Shown: piece by piece, positions 5,483-5,977 of the stretch | Layout of the letters: each line of letters begins with the position of its first letter | How positions within the stretch are numbered: position 1 is the first letter of the stretch | Assembly (NCBI GenBank): GCA_937974825.1 | Contig: CALJVD010000184.1 | Span: 1-5,977, forward strand | DNA from: an uncultured Oceanospirillaceae bacterium | Lineage (GTDB): Bacteria; Pseudomonadota; Gammaproteobacteria; Pseudomonadales; Oceanobacteraceae | DNA: 5,977 nucleotides | Direction of reading: 5' to 3' | The notes under the pieces: model-generated | Told to the model about the DNA's origin: nothing | Databases searched by the model: none | What the model saw: the letters and a program-made list of their open reading frames with translations, nothing else | Translations under genes and position numbers: made by a program

Positions 5483-5813
5483 CCCTTGCACCTTTTTTAA
5501 ATGCTTAGCCGATGACACTCGCTTGAAGTCATTATTACTAATAGCCAAATCAAAAGAAGCCTGTGTATGCGACCTTATGACTGCACTTGAACTCGACCAA
5601 CCGAAGATATCACGTCACTTAGCGTTACTGCGTAAAAACAGTATCTTAATCGATGAAAGACGTGGCAGATGGGTGTTTTATAAACTCCACCCAAACCTAC
5701 CCACATGGGCGCAAGAAATTATTTTCAAAACCGCTGCTAATAACGACGATTATCTAAACATTGCTTTAGAAAAATTGATTGCCTCGCAGTCTACGTCAAC
5801 CACTTCCTGCTAG
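5469..5813 (+). CDS. arsR: ArsR/SmtB family arsenic-responsive repressor
   Basis: From the ATG at 5469 this is a 114-residue winged-helix repressor that would release DNA when it binds As(III) or Sb(III). CTFFKCLADDTRLKSLLLI (7-25) is the first conserved helix region. EACVCDLMTALELDQPKISRHLALLRK (30-56) holds both the metal site and the recognition helix. ERRGRWVFYKLHP is the beta wing. C32 and C34 match the CVCDL arsenic site; E. coli ArsR has a third ligand, C37, which here is Met. C7, C12 and a terminal Cys could supply the third ligand. The frame stays open to a TTG at 5418, but that base triplet is part of a good -35 box, so I reject it. The ATG at 5478 (111 residues, beginning MNPCTFF) is equally plausible from family N-termini. 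No Shine-Dalgarno precedes either ATG. arsC follows after 14 bases. Confidence 0.9.
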   Translation: MSYMNPCTFFKCLADDTRLKSLLLIAKSKEACVCDLMTALELDQPKISRHLALLRKNSILIDERRGRWVFYKLHPNLPTWAQEIIFKTAANNDDYLNIALEKLIASQSTSTTSC

Positions 5814-5827
5814 AAGCCAATTTCCTT

Positions 5828-5977
5828 ATGAAAATTCTTTATATTTGTACACATAACCGTTGTCGCAGTATTTTGTCTGAGGCCATTACCAACAGCCTTG
5901 CGGCTGAAAACATTGAAGCCAGAAGTGCTGGCAGCCAACCTGCTGGTGAGGTACACCCGCTTTCTCTTAAATATTTA
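5828..5977 (+). CDS. arsC: Arsenate reductase ArsC, LMW protein-tyrosine-phosphatase type (partial, cut by window end)
   Basis: An ATG at 5828 opens 50 codons that run off the window with no stop. The N-terminus MKILYICTHNRCRSILSEA contains the phosphate-binding loop C-x5-R-S (C7 to R13, S14) of low-molecular-weight phosphatase-like arsenate reductases, in which C7 attacks arsenate. The following IEARSAGSQPAGEVHPLS (29-46) is also typical of this family, where the SAG segment and the HP motif are conserved. The full protein is usually about 130-165 residues, so roughly a third is seen and the later redox cysteines and general-acid Asp cannot be checked. It reduces arsenate to arsenite in the cytoplasm for export. 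It starts 14 bases after arsR and is almost certainly cotranscribed. The gap AAGCCAATTTCCTT offers no clear ribosome site, so coupling to arsR translation is likely. Confidence 0.9.
   Translation, partial: MKILYICTHNRCRSILSEAITNSLAAENIEARSAGSQPAGEVHPLSLKYL

Overview
The window looks like chromosomal DNA of a marine-type gammaproteobacterium. It has moderate GC, compact short genes, and protein families common in Shewanella/Alteromonas/Cellvibrio-like genomes (VF530, SrpA-type catalase-like peroxidase with cytochrome b561, an ArsR of the MNPxxFFKCLAD type). The genus cannot be fixed from sequence alone. I see no tRNA, rRNA, CRISPR array, insertion sequence or transposase.

Layout. (1) 1-364, plus strand: a short leader with a possible promoter, then a 58-codon reading frame at 134-310 that reads like the N-terminus of an HlyD/MacA-type efflux adaptor and stops abruptly. 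It is most likely a gene remnant. (2) 365-1985, minus strand: three genes running leftward. They encode a secreted small protein, a bicupin with two ChrR-like metal sites, and a small two-helix membrane protein resembling a K+ channel pore module without the canonical filter. (3) 2059-3281, minus strand: a tight cassette of a TPR-like acidic protein, a VF530-family DNA-binding protein and a NYN/LabA-type putative nuclease. (4) 3377-5280, minus strand: a three-gene cluster encoding an inner-membrane-anchored, catalase-family peroxidase, a four-helix cytochrome b561 and an 87-residue three-helix membrane protein. The first two genes overlap by one base (TAATG) and the third follows after 9 bases. 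(5) 5418-5977, plus strand: the start of an arsenic-resistance operon, divergent from the peroxidase cluster. It has a promoter, an inverted-repeat operator, arsR, and arsC (LMW-phosphatase type) cut by the window end.

How the genes may work together. The peroxidase/b561 pair has the architecture expected of a quinol-dependent periplasmic peroxidase: b561 could take electrons from the quinone pool and pass them to the tethered heme peroxidase. The third membrane protein is an unknown partner. Next to it, ArsR would repress itself and arsC until arsenite or antimonite is present. The best-supported novelty is the peroxidase-b561-small membrane protein unit. The arsR control region also stands out: a good -35/-10 pair sits where a naive TTG start would be placed, and an operator-like palindrome covers both plausible ATG starts. 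The bicupin is notable because both halves keep the exact His/His/Glu/His spacing of the ChrR zinc/cupin site but lack an anti-sigma domain.
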